64,000 bases of DNA from Agromyces mediolanus. Its GTDB lineage: Bacteria; Actinomycetota; Actinomycetes; Actinomycetales; Microbacteriaceae. The notes under the pieces are model-generated. The model made no database searches and was not told the DNA's origin. It was given only the letters and a program-made list of their open reading frames with translations. A program made the position numbers and the translations under genes. Of the stretch, positions 55,139-63,242 are shown in pieces (positions within the stretch are counted from its first letter, which is position 1; each line of letters opens with the position of its first letter). Location of the stretch: the NCBI RefSeq assembly GCF_023715325.1, contig NZ_JAMBNX010000001.1, forward strand, positions 310,001-374,000. The letters run 5' to 3'.

Positions 55139-56288
55139 CACCCTCTTCTCGCTGCTCGGAGCAACCGACCGTCCCGATCTCGACGCCGTCGCTGACGCGT
55201 TCGACCCAGCTCGTCTGACGCAGGCGCGTTTCGCGGCCGGCTTGTCGAAGGCGAAGCTCGCTGAGCTGGTCGGGGTCACGCCTGCGGCGATCGGTCAGTA
55301 CGAGTCGCGAGTGGTAACGCCGCGCCGCGACCTGCTGCCGGTGCTTGCGCGCGAGCTGGATGTCCCGGTGGACTACTTCGCCACGGGTCGACCCATCGGC
55401 CGCGTTGACGGCTCGGAGGCGCATTTCCGGAGCCTGCGCTCGACCACCGCGCGGGATCGGTCCAAGGCGATCGCGTTCATTGAGCAGGTCTGGGAGCTGA
55501 CGTTCGCGTTAGAGAAGAAGGTCCGGTTCCCCGATGTCGACTTGCCGGTGGTGGATCGGCAGCAAGCGGATCCCGTTTCCGCGGCGCAGGCGCTTCGCGA
55601 GCATTGGGGTCTGGGCGTGAAGCCGGTCAAGCATCTGGTCGCGCTGACGGAATCGCACGGGATCGTCGTGAGCCTGCTGACGTTGGCGAACGCCGATGTA
55701 GCCCGAGTCGGCGCGTTCTCGACGTCTCGCTTGGCTCGCCCGGTCATCGTGGTGACGCCCGAGCGCGCGAAGTCGGTGTTCGTCTACCGGTTCACGGTCG
55801 CCCACGAGTTGGGGCACCTGCTCTTGCACGGCGAGGCCGTTCCAGGTGACCAGCAGCAGGAGCGAGAAGCCGATCAATTCGCTGCTGAGTTCCTGACTCC
55901 ACGTTCCCAGATTGTGAACTTGCTGCCGCGGACCGTGAACCTTTCCCGGCTCGATGAGCTCTCGCGGCATTGGGGTGTGTCGGTGGATTCGCTGCTGCTA
56001 CGGATGAAGGAGACCGGTACGGTCTCCGACGCTTCGATCCGTCGGGGCTACCAGAAGCTGAACCAGCTGCGCAGCTCCTCACTGGACGCGCCCGAGCCGG
56101 TGAACGCATATCCGGGTGAGGTGCCGTCGATGTTGGCCGAGGCTGCCCGGCTTGCCGATCAAATCGGCTTCGCGCAGATAGACCTCGCCCGCGAGCTGCG
56201 TTGGCACCCGGCACGTGTGCGCGAAGTCCTGGGTGTCGACGATCCCAGGCCGACATTGAAGCTTGTCACCGATCCCTCACCGGAGTAG
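55125..56288 (+). CDS. XRE-type HTH fused to ImmA/IrrE metallopeptidase
   Basis: A 387-residue two-domain protein. The XRE helix-turn-helix (about 30-85) has RFAAGLSKAKLAELVGVTPA and IGQYESRVVTPRRDLLPVLA. The COG2856-type zinc peptidase domain (about 190-290) has HELGH at His227-His231, within FTVAHELGHLLLHGEA, and the downstream Glu in EREADQFAAEFLTP. ImmA-type proteases cleave repressors in mobile elements and some defence or toxin-antitoxin loci. It probably regulates this cassette in answer to damage or infection. Confidence 0.9.
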   Translation: MDDRDTLFSLLGATDRPDLDAVADAFDPARLTQARFAAGLSKAKLAELVGVTPAAIGQYESRVVTPRRDLLPVLARELDVPVDYFATGRPIGRVDGSEAHFRSLRSTTARDRSKAIAFIEQVWELTFALEKKVRFPDVDLPVVDRQQADPVSAAQALREHWGLGVKPVKHLVALTESHGIVVSLLTLANADVARVGAFSTSRLARPVIVVTPERAKSVFVYRFTVAHELGHLLLHGEAVPGDQQQEREADQFAAEFLTPRSQIVNLLPRTVNLSRLDELSRHWGVSVDSLLLRMKETGTVSDASIRRGYQKLNQLRSSSLDAPEPVNAYPGEVPSMLAEAARLADQIGFAQIDLARELRWHPARVREVLGVDDPRPTLKLVTDPSPE

Positions 56289-56404
56289 GGCTGGAATGGT
56301 GTCGTCGAGGTCGAGGAGTAGCGCGCAGATGACGGCCCTCCGGAACGGTAACGACGTCGCCCAGCGGCGATGGGATTCGGCAGCCGCGAGACGGAGGATT
56401 AGGG

Positions 56405-57469
56405 ATGAGCCGATCAAGTTCGAAGACCCGGCGAGCTGCTCGGGCGGCGGGCGTGACTGCTCGTAGCGCCCAGAGTTCCGGCATCGTAAAGTGCTACGTC
56501 GAGCGGTTCGAGAACGCGGTCGGCGCACCGGACCTCCGCCTTCGCGAGAAGTCAACCAAGCGGCTCGTGCGGGTTCTGACGGACAACCAGATGTTCAGGT
56601 CATTCGCGCCGCTGTCGAACCTTCTGCAGGACTGCTACGCGCATGGAGGCGGCCTCGTTGAGCCGCGGAGTCGCGCGGAGTACGTCGCCATCGCCGCGCC
56701 GATTGTGAAACAAGGCGCTCACGAGATAGCTGTCGCGTTCGAGGGCTTCTCGGTTAAGGTCCACATCGTGACGGCGGACGTCGCATCTCCTCCGACATCC
56801 GTGTGGGCTTACATCGAGGAGTACCCGGTCGATGGCGGGGGCCTTGGTCTGCGTCTTCGCCAGAAGGTCACCGGCCGGAAGGTCGAGATGTACGGCAGGA
56901 ACCAGGATCACTTGCTCACATTCCTCAGCAGCCCGCAATTCACAGGTGCTGACTCGCACATGCCGAACATCTACCAGAAGGACGGCTTCGACGACTACGT
57001 GCTGGTTTCCGGAGGTGCTGCCACGGACTCCTATGACGTGCTGCTCTTCAACGACGGTGCCGAGCTCACTTATCTGCTTGGCCCGACGCCCGACACCGCA
57101 TACAGGGACGCGTTCCGTGAGCTCACGGATGAGTCAGCGCCCAAGGCGCACGCACGTACGGCACAGATGCACTTCGACACGGGCCGGTACCGCGAGGCCG
57201 TGCTCGCCGCGCGACTCGCTGTCGAGACGGCATGCGGCGGACGTGGGCCCGACGTGAAGCGCCGGCTCGCTAACGCTCCTGCTGACGTTGCGGCTGCGGG
57301 TGATGCGCTGTACGGGAAGCGCCACATCGCCGTCCATGAGGGCGACACGCGGGTCGAGCAACCCGCCATCTCGATCGCCAACGACACCCTGTACGGCCTC
57401 GCCACACAGGCGATCCTCGCGATGCACAGCGTCCTCGCCTACCTAGAGTCAGACAGTTTCAGTAGCTGA
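56405..57469 (+). CDS. HEPN-like protein, candidate toxin/effector
   Basis: A 354-residue protein. The N-terminal 225 residues are a mixed alpha/beta region I do not recognise. The C-terminal 110 residues are helical (HFDTGRYREAVLAARLAVET) and contain R306-x4-H311 in GKRHIAVHEGD. This matches the R-x4-6-H pattern of HEPN ribonucleases and transferase partners, typically found in toxins and abortive-infection proteins. ATG 56405 follows GGAGG. It stands between the ImmA-type gene and the Hachiman-like pair, 20 bases before HamA. No confident family name. Confidence 0.65.
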   Translation: MSRSSSKTRRAARAAGVTARSAQSSGIVKCYVERFENAVGAPDLRLREKSTKRLVRVLTDNQMFRSFAPLSNLLQDCYAHGGGLVEPRSRAEYVAIAAPIVKQGAHEIAVAFEGFSVKVHIVTADVASPPTSVWAYIEEYPVDGGGLGLRLRQKVTGRKVEMYGRNQDHLLTFLSSPQFTGADSHMPNIYQKDGFDDYVLVSGGAATDSYDVLLFNDGAELTYLLGPTPDTAYRDAFRELTDESAPKAHARTAQMHFDTGRYREAVLAARLAVETACGGRGPDVKRRLANAPADVAAAGDALYGKRHIAVHEGDTRVEQPAISIANDTLYGLATQAILAMHSVLAYLESDSFSS

Positions 57470-57489
57470 GCCTCTGCCACGATTGAGGG

Positions 57490-58260
57490 ATGGCACCGCT
57501 TTCTTCGTGGACGACTTCCACGCGCGAGCTGCTGAGGCGGCACGCGATGGTGCACATGGTTGCCTCGCCGTCGACCATCGGGTCGGGGGTCGACTGGGCT
57601 GCGTCACAGATCCCGAACCAGTACACGGGTCCGGACCGCGTCGCCGCGATCCTGGCCGATCTGGGGAAGCCTGCTGCGGCCGAATACTTGGAAGGGAAGC
57701 TCCCTATAAGCAAGCGCACCCGCTCGGGCGACCTCGGAGAGATCATCGGAGCGCAGTACGCGGCGCTTGAGCTGGGGTTTCGAGTCGTGGAACGCCTGCG
57801 GTGGAAGGACCACCGTGAGATGTCGATGCGTGGAGATGACCTGGTTGGGGTGCGCGCGGCCACCAACGGATCGCTCGAATTGCTGAAGGGCGAAGCCAAG
57901 AGCCGTGCGACGCTCGGATCGGCGACGGTCACAGACGCGGACCTTGCGCTCAGACGCGATCGGGGACGCCCATCGCCTCACGCTCTCAGCTTCGTCGCTG
58001 ACCGACTCCACGAACTCGGCGAGCATGCATTGGCGAACCTTGTCGACGACGCTCAACTGACTACAGGGATCAGCCAACGGCAGGTGGTGCAACTGCTTTT
58101 CACCTTCACGGGCAACGACCCACGCAACCTCCTTCGGACAAACACGACCGCATATCGAGGCGGCGTAAAGCGCCTCGCCGTCGGCCTGCAGGTCTCAGAG
58201 CATCAAGCGTTCATCGCGAACGTGTACTCGAAAGCGATCGCCAATGCCCGAGACAGTTGA
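57490..58260 (+). CDS. HamA-like (DUF1837) nuclease of a Hachiman system
   Basis: A 256-residue protein resembling Hachiman subunit HamA. Residues 80-140 carry SGDLGEIIGAQYA, then LRWKDHREMSMRGDDLVGV and ELLKGEAKSRA. This gives a Glu84, Asp117 and Glu135-x-Lys137 arrangement of the PD-(D/E)xK nuclease fold as in DUF1837. HamA is held by the helicase HamB and degrades DNA once the complex senses phage-induced DNA states. It overlaps the helicase gene by 17 bases, the gene order expected for hamA-hamB. Assignment rests on motif pattern plus helicase partner. Confidence 0.78.
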   Translation: MAPLSSWTTSTRELLRRHAMVHMVASPSTIGSGVDWAASQIPNQYTGPDRVAAILADLGKPAAAEYLEGKLPISKRTRSGDLGEIIGAQYAALELGFRVVERLRWKDHREMSMRGDDLVGVRAATNGSLELLKGEAKSRATLGSATVTDADLALRRDRGRPSPHALSFVADRLHELGEHALANLVDDAQLTTGISQRQVVQLLFTFTGNDPRNLLRTNTTAYRGGVKRLAVGLQVSEHQAFIANVYSKAIANARDS

Positions 58261-61200
58261 GGACATTGAGGCCGCGATCGAGGAGGCGACCACCCCCGGC
58301 TTTCGCGAACAGCTTCTCGCGCGAGGCGAAGCCCGGTCGATGATCTGGCGTGACGGCGTCCTGCCCGAGGAGGCGCCCGCGTTCGATCAGCTACTCAGCT
58401 ACGACCTTCTCTCCTACGGCTATTCGCTCCTGGGCCTGGGGCTACGTCTCGTGGAGGCGAATGGGTCGCAAAGCCTCGCCCAACGCGCCTTCGAGGGCGC
58501 AGCCACAGCCATCGAATCAGTCATCGCCAGAGGACCTAACTCGCGCGAACGGGGCTTCCACCGTGTCGTCGCCGCAGCCGCGTACCACCTCGGCAGTTAC
58601 TCCGCGCGGGCATACTCGCTGCTTCAGACAGCGCTCGATTCCGGTGAAGTCACGATTGGCGAGCGATCCCTCATCCACATCATCCGCCGAGAACTCGACA
58701 CCCTGGACGCGCTCATCCTGAGCCACCGCGACGAGGACGTGGCAGCAGACGCCAACCTGGTTGAGACGTTGCGCGGGCTCTTCGAGTCCATGAGCGATGA
58801 GGACCAGGACGCTGACAGCGGCGACACCGATGTCATCGACGTTGTCGACCTCGCACTGACGGACGCGTTCGTCGGTGCGATCAGCATGGCGCTGCTTGCG
58901 TTCGAGCGGGGCGAGCAAGCGCTGCTGGATGAGGCCCTCAGCACACTGCAGGTCGGTCTAGGAGCCGCCAGCGAATTGAACATGGTTCCGCAGTGGTGGT
59001 GCCATCGACTTGCGATTCACCTACTCCGCGGCCTCTGGGAGGCTAGTTTCCATCGCCTGCTCCCGGACGGTCCCATCGACGGTGATGGTGGCGACTGGGC
59101 ACGGCTGCGTGCGACGTTCATTGCATCCCTCTTCCGGAGGCGACGCTCGGAGATCGACCTATGGCCGTCGCAGCTCGCCGCCGCAGAGCGGGTGCTGAAC
59201 ACCAGCGAGAACCTGGTGTTGTCTCTCCCGACGAGCGCCGGCAAGACCCGGATTGCCGAACTTTGCATCCTCGCGTGCCTAGCCGAGGGCCGGCGGGTTG
59301 TGTTCGTAACCCCGTTGCGGGCGCTGTCAGCCCAGACCGAAACGGCCCTGCAACGCACCTTCACCCCTCTGGGGAAAACCGTCACATCCCTCTACGGCGC
59401 GATCGGGGCCAGCAGCGCCGACGAGGATTTGCTGCGAGAGAGGGACATCGTCGTCGCCACTCCCGAGAAGCTCGACTTCGCCCTGCGCAACGACCCAACA
59501 CTCCTCGACGACGTAGGGCTTGTCGTCCTCGACGAGGGGCACATGATCGGGGCGGATGAACGTGAGGTCCGATACGAAGTTCAGGTACAACGACTGCTGC
59601 GCCGTGAGGATGCGGCCGCCAGACGTATCATCTGCCTCTCGGCGATCCTGCCAGACGGAGACGAAGTCGAGGACTTCGTCAACTGGCTCACCGATGACCA
59701 ACCCGACGGTCTCATCGCGAGCTCGTGGCGGCCGACGAAACTTCGCTATGGCGAAGTGATCTGGCAAGGCGATCGAGCCCGCCTGAGCATCATCGTGGGA
59801 GACGAGGAGCCCTTCGTGCCCCGGTTCCTCGAACCCTTCGTTCCACCGATCGGTCGCAGGACGACGCCCTTCCCCAAGGATCCGCAGGAGTTGACGCTGG
59901 CTACCGCCTGGCGGCTCGTCGACGACGGGCAGACCGTCCTGATCTTCTGCCCACTCAAGTCATCGGTGAACGCCTTTGCCAAAGTCATCGTCGACCTTGA
60001 TGCGCGCGGAGCACTCGGGAGTGTCTTCGAAGGAGATCCGGGCGACCTCGCCTCGGCCATCGCGATCGGAGAGGAATGGTTTGGCCGAGATCACCCGATC
60101 CTCGCCTGTCTGAGACTCGGCGTAGCGATTCATCACGGATCGCTGCCCGCACCCTACCGACGAGAGGTGGAAAGGCTGCTACAGCGAGGAGCGCTGAAGG
60201 TTACGGTCTCTTCACCGACCCTCGCCCAGGGACTCAACCTCTCAGCCAGCGCGCTCGTAATGCACAGCCTCTGGCGCAACCGGGAACTGATCAAGGCGTC
60301 TGAGTTCCGCAACATCGTCGGCAGAGCTGGCCGAGCGTTCGTGGACTCCGTCGGCCTCGTCGTCCACCCAATCTTCAAGGACGTGTCCCGAGGGAGGCGG
60401 AACTGGAGGCAGCTGGTCGAGGACACGGCTCTGCGCGACATGGAAAGCGGCCTACTGCAACTGGTGGTGAACCTGTTCGCCCGGATGCAGGCCAAGCACG
60501 GTCTCCGGGACCTGGACGCGCTGCTGGAATACGTCGCCGGCACAGCGGCGTGGGATTACCCAGAAGTTGTGGCCGAGAGCGAGGAGGAAGCCGAGCGTTC
60601 CCGAACTGCGTGGCGCTCGCAGCTCGCTAGCCTCGACAACGCCCTCCTCAGTCTGCTCAACGATTCCGCGGTTGCGGAGGAAGGAGTCGAGGGGGCTCTC
60701 GATGACGTGCTCGCCTCGTCCCTTTGGGCCAGGAGCTTGGCTCGACGGCAGGGGCCCGTTCAGACAGCGCTTCGAGCCGGTCTGACCGCGCGCGCACGCT
60801 TCCTCTGGAGCCAGTCAACTGCGGCACAGCGCCGAGGGTACTTCCTTGCGGGGGTCGGTCTCGAGACCGGACGCCAACTCGATGAGCACGCCAGCATCTT
60901 GGAGCAGTCCCTGCGCGACGCAGACGAGGGCATCCGAATCGGCGACCCCGATGCCGCAATCGATGCCCTAACGAGCTTCGCCAGGATCGCATTCGGCATT
61001 CACCCCTTCGCGCCCCGCGCTCTTCCTCCACATTGGGAAGGCGTCCTCGCTGGTTGGCTTCGCGGTGAGGACCCCTCGCAGATAGCGGGGGAGGAGGTCA
61101 CGGACACGCTGGAATTCATTGAGGACTCGCTGGCCTACAGGCTGCCATGGGCGCTGGAAGCGGTCCGGGTCCGAGCGACCGCCCACGAAGAGCCTGTAGG

Positions 61201-61744
61201 CGATCTTTGGGCGCTCGTCACCGACGAGCACGGACTCGCAGTTGCGGCGCTAGAAACAGGGACGCTCAACCGTTCCGCCGCGCTGCTCATGCAGGCCGGA
61301 TTCTCTTCCCGAGCCGGTGCTCTCGCCGCGGTCACGGCCGGAGACGGCACCTTCACGACCGTGTCGGAGCTTCACCAGTGGATGAACTCGGAGGAGGTCC
61401 GGCGACGCGCAGACGACTCGCACTGGCCGACTGTGTCATCTCACGATCTCTGGGTCGGTTTCATCGGCCGTAGCACTGCTGCACCGGAGAGAACCTGGAT
61501 CAACACGGTCGAGGATGCCGCGGTGACGTGGCTCCCCGATCATCAGCCGAGTAGCGGGACGCCGTATCGGGCTGTGTCCATTGCGAACGGGGAGACCATT
61601 CTCCAGGCCGCTGACGGTCGACGGGCCGGTCTGCTTGAGGAACCGCTCAATCCGAATCGGCGCGGCTTGCTCACAGTCACCGGGGCCAGCCCTGCCAACG
61701 TCGTCGAACTTCGCTATCGAGGCCCATCCGACCTTCATGCATAG
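58244..61744 (+). CDS. HamB-like superfamily 2 helicase of a Hachiman system
   Basis: An 1166-residue Ski2-like DExH helicase. A 310-residue N-terminal helical region precedes RecA domain 1: Q-like LWPSQLAAAERVL, Walker A LPTSAGKTRIAEL (about 328-340), FVTPLRALSAQ (Ia), ATPEKLDF, and DEGH at Asp430 in place of DEAH. Motif III reads LSAI. RecA domain 2 has LIFCPLKSSVNAFA, VSSPTLAQGLNLSA (V) and NIVGRAGRAF (VI, near 690). A long C-terminal region (700-1166) has no recognised motif. Together with the overlapping HamA-like gene it fits a Hachiman defence system. Confidence 0.82.
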   Translation: MPETVEDIEAAIEEATTPGFREQLLARGEARSMIWRDGVLPEEAPAFDQLLSYDLLSYGYSLLGLGLRLVEANGSQSLAQRAFEGAATAIESVIARGPNSRERGFHRVVAAAAYHLGSYSARAYSLLQTALDSGEVTIGERSLIHIIRRELDTLDALILSHRDEDVAADANLVETLRGLFESMSDEDQDADSGDTDVIDVVDLALTDAFVGAISMALLAFERGEQALLDEALSTLQVGLGAASELNMVPQWWCHRLAIHLLRGLWEASFHRLLPDGPIDGDGGDWARLRATFIASLFRRRRSEIDLWPSQLAAAERVLNTSENLVLSLPTSAGKTRIAELCILACLAEGRRVVFVTPLRALSAQTETALQRTFTPLGKTVTSLYGAIGASSADEDLLRERDIVVATPEKLDFALRNDPTLLDDVGLVVLDEGHMIGADEREVRYEVQVQRLLRREDAAARRIICLSAILPDGDEVEDFVNWLTDDQPDGLIASSWRPTKLRYGEVIWQGDRARLSIIVGDEEPFVPRFLEPFVPPIGRRTTPFPKDPQELTLATAWRLVDDGQTVLIFCPLKSSVNAFAKVIVDLDARGALGSVFEGDPGDLASAIAIGEEWFGRDHPILACLRLGVAIHHGSLPAPYRREVERLLQRGALKVTVSSPTLAQGLNLSASALVMHSLWRNRELIKASEFRNIVGRAGRAFVDSVGLVVHPIFKDVSRGRRNWRQLVEDTALRDMESGLLQLVVNLFARMQAKHGLRDLDALLEYVAGTAAWDYPEVVAESEEEAERSRTAWRSQLASLDNALLSLLNDSAVAEEGVEGALDDVLASSLWARSLARRQGPVQTALRAGLTARARFLWSQSTAAQRRGYFLAGVGLETGRQLDEHASILEQSLRDADEGIRIGDPDAAIDALTSFARIAFGIHPFAPRALPPHWEGVLAGWLRGEDPSQIAGEEVTDTLEFIEDSLAYRLPWALEAVRVRATAHEEPVGDLWALVTDEHGLAVAALETGTLNRSAALLMQAGFSSRAGALAAVTAGDGTFTTVSELHQWMNSEEVRRRADDSHWPTVSSHDLWVGFIGRSTAAPERTWINTVEDAAVTWLPDHQPSSGTPYRAVSIANGETILQAADGRRAGLLEEPLNPNRRGLLTVTGASPANVVELRYRGPSDLHA

Positions 61745-61781
61745 CGGTGTCGCGTGAATCCCAGATCAGGCGAGCATTCCT

Positions 61782-61832
61782 GCGAGGAAATGTAATGCGG
61801 GATTGCAGCGAATACCACATGCAATCTCTGAC
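61782..61832. repeat. cassette junction 1 (attP-like), repeat copy 2
   Basis: A 51-base unit starting GCGAGGAAATGTAATGCGGG and ending in AATACCACATG then AATCTCTGAC (61811-61832). GATTGCA (61801-61807) and TGCAATC (61819-61825) form an inverted repeat around the GCGAATACCAC core. This resembles paired recombinase core sites. It matches junction 2 over its whole length. Confidence 0.85.
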
Positions 61833-61855
61833 GCCAGTACGAGGGTGGCCCGCCG

Positions 61856-61861
61856 TATGGT
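61856..61861 (+). promoter_or_regulatory. -10 box of the cassette 2 gene
   Basis: TATGGT ends six bases before ATG 61868, predicting a leaderless transcript that starts within the cassette. Confidence 0.45.
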
Positions 61862-61867
61862 CGGAGC

Positions 61868-62959
61868 ATGAGTCAGGAGTGGGCGCGACACCGTGACGTG
61901 GATCTTGAGGGAGCCGCGTCGGCCACCGATGCTTACATCGAGGCTCATTCATCTGCATCGGACTCGATCGAGGTGTCGTGGCGAGTGCTGCACTCGCTCA
62001 TTGACCTGATCCCGATGACGGCGCAGAACGCTTTCTCGGGCAATCTTGCTCCAGCGTTCGAGGCAGAGCGCGAGGCTCGCACATCGTTCACCCTTGCGCG
62101 GATAGGACTCTACAAGCAGGCGCTCGTCTCGCTCCGAAGCGTTCTCGAACTCGGAATGCTCTCGGTGTACTGGGACGCGCACGATGAAGCGCATCTGGAC
62201 ATCCAGAGATGGAGAGCCGGCGCGGAGAGAACTCCGAGCCTTGAGGCAGTCGAGAGGCGCCTGAGAGAAGTGCGCGGCGTCGCGATCTATCTTGAATCCG
62301 ATCCGGCCCTGTTCGACCGTATCCGCCAACTCAGCGACGACCTTGGGGCGTATGTGCACACCCGCGGGCACCGCAGCTCGAGCGCCGGGCTCGTCCCGTT
62401 CACGAACATCGCGAGCTTCCACGCTGAAGCATTCGACCTCTGGGTGCGACGAGTGACTGAGGTCGTGCAGTTCGTGCTTGTGATCCACCTCATGAAGTAT
62501 CCGGTTGGTCTACAGGTGACACCCCTGAGTGAGAAGTTCGGCCTCAACCCGCCGGCCGGCGGCCTTGTCGAGCCTCATGTGCGGGAAATGTACCGAGCGT
62601 TCCTGGAGCCTGAGATGCGCGACCGGCTCCAGTCGATGAGTGATGGCGATACTGAAGCGGTCGGTATCCGTGAGTGGGTGGAGAGCCTTCCCACCTTGTC
62701 CGAAGAAGACTGGCGTCAGGAGCTACTGAAGCATGATCGTCAGTCGATCGAATCAGGCGGCTACGAGATGTGGGCCAAGCTCCGCGATTCAGTGGACGAG
62801 CACCTCGAAGGTCAGGTGACGGATGCAGAGTGGAGCGAGCGCCAGGCATACCGCGAGGACCTGCGTCAGTGGGCCGAGCAGGAGGGGTTAGCCACGCTCG
62901 AAGATGTCATCGCGCGGCAACGGGCTCGCATCGCGGAGCGGAGCGCAGAGGAGCAGTAG
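61868..62959 (+). CDS. unknown helical protein, sole gene of cassette 2
   Basis: A 363-residue soluble, mainly helical protein I cannot assign. The N-terminal half has LYKQALVSLRSVLELGMLSV and LFDRIRQLSDDLGAYVHTRG. This arrangement (long helix with R, then L-S-x-x-x-x-Y-V-H) recalls HEPN-like or abortive-infection proteins but lacks a clean R-x4-6-H with neighbours. The C-terminal part is charged (RQWAEQEGLATLEDVIARQR) and may be a coiled coil. It lies alone between two copies of the island repeat, so it is a single-gene cassette; a defence or counter-defence role is an inference. Confidence 0.65.
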   Translation: MSQEWARHRDVDLEGAASATDAYIEAHSSASDSIEVSWRVLHSLIDLIPMTAQNAFSGNLAPAFEAEREARTSFTLARIGLYKQALVSLRSVLELGMLSVYWDAHDEAHLDIQRWRAGAERTPSLEAVERRLREVRGVAIYLESDPALFDRIRQLSDDLGAYVHTRGHRSSSAGLVPFTNIASFHAEAFDLWVRRVTEVVQFVLVIHLMKYPVGLQVTPLSEKFGLNPPAGGLVEPHVREMYRAFLEPEMRDRLQSMSDGDTEAVGIREWVESLPTLSEEDWRQELLKHDRQSIESGGYEMWAKLRDSVDEHLEGQVTDAEWSERQAYREDLRQWAEQEGLATLEDVIARQRARIAERSAEEQ

Positions 62960-63040
62960 TGCCGACCGTACTCGGCTGAACGCATGAAGTGAGGTGTGCG
63001 CGGCCCCGACCGTTATAGCCCTGGTCAGGCCGCAGTCCAG

Positions 63041-63090
63041 GCGAGCAATTGTAGGTGGGATCGCAGCGAATACCACATGGAATCTCTGAC
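63041..63090. repeat. cassette junction 2 (attP-like), repeat copy 3
   Basis: A 50-base unit aligned with junction 1: GCGAGCAATTGTAGGTGGGA, then TCGCAGCG, AATACCACATGG and AATCTCTGAC. Both units are preceded by the related stretch CAGGCGAGCA. The rest of the gap to 63242 holds no gene that I can support. Confidence 0.85.
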
Positions 63091-63242
63091 CCAGGTAGTT
63101 GCGGGCGCTCCGAGCAACAGTCAGTTCGTTCGCAGAGGCCGGAACTCGGCAGCGGCTGCGCGACGTCGCGTGGGCCGATCCGCGCACCTGCTCTGAGGAC
63201 GGTCGCTTCCCCCCGTCCTTTGCAGAGTCAGGAGGACGGCCC

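Noticed and set aside
54280-63090. Integron cassettes with attC sites
   Set aside because: The junction repeat lacks the RYYYAAC/GTTRRRY ends and the long imperfect attC hairpin, and no IntI is present. A different site-specific array is more likely.
62996-63196. Small plus-strand reading frame after junction 2
   Set aside because: It has no ribosome-binding site, is Arg-rich and crosses the repeat, so it is not supported as a gene.
54301-63242. Integrase, transposase or conjugation gene in the island
   Set aside because: All long reading frames on both strands were considered; none shows R-H-R-Y, serine-recombinase, DDE or relaxase motifs.
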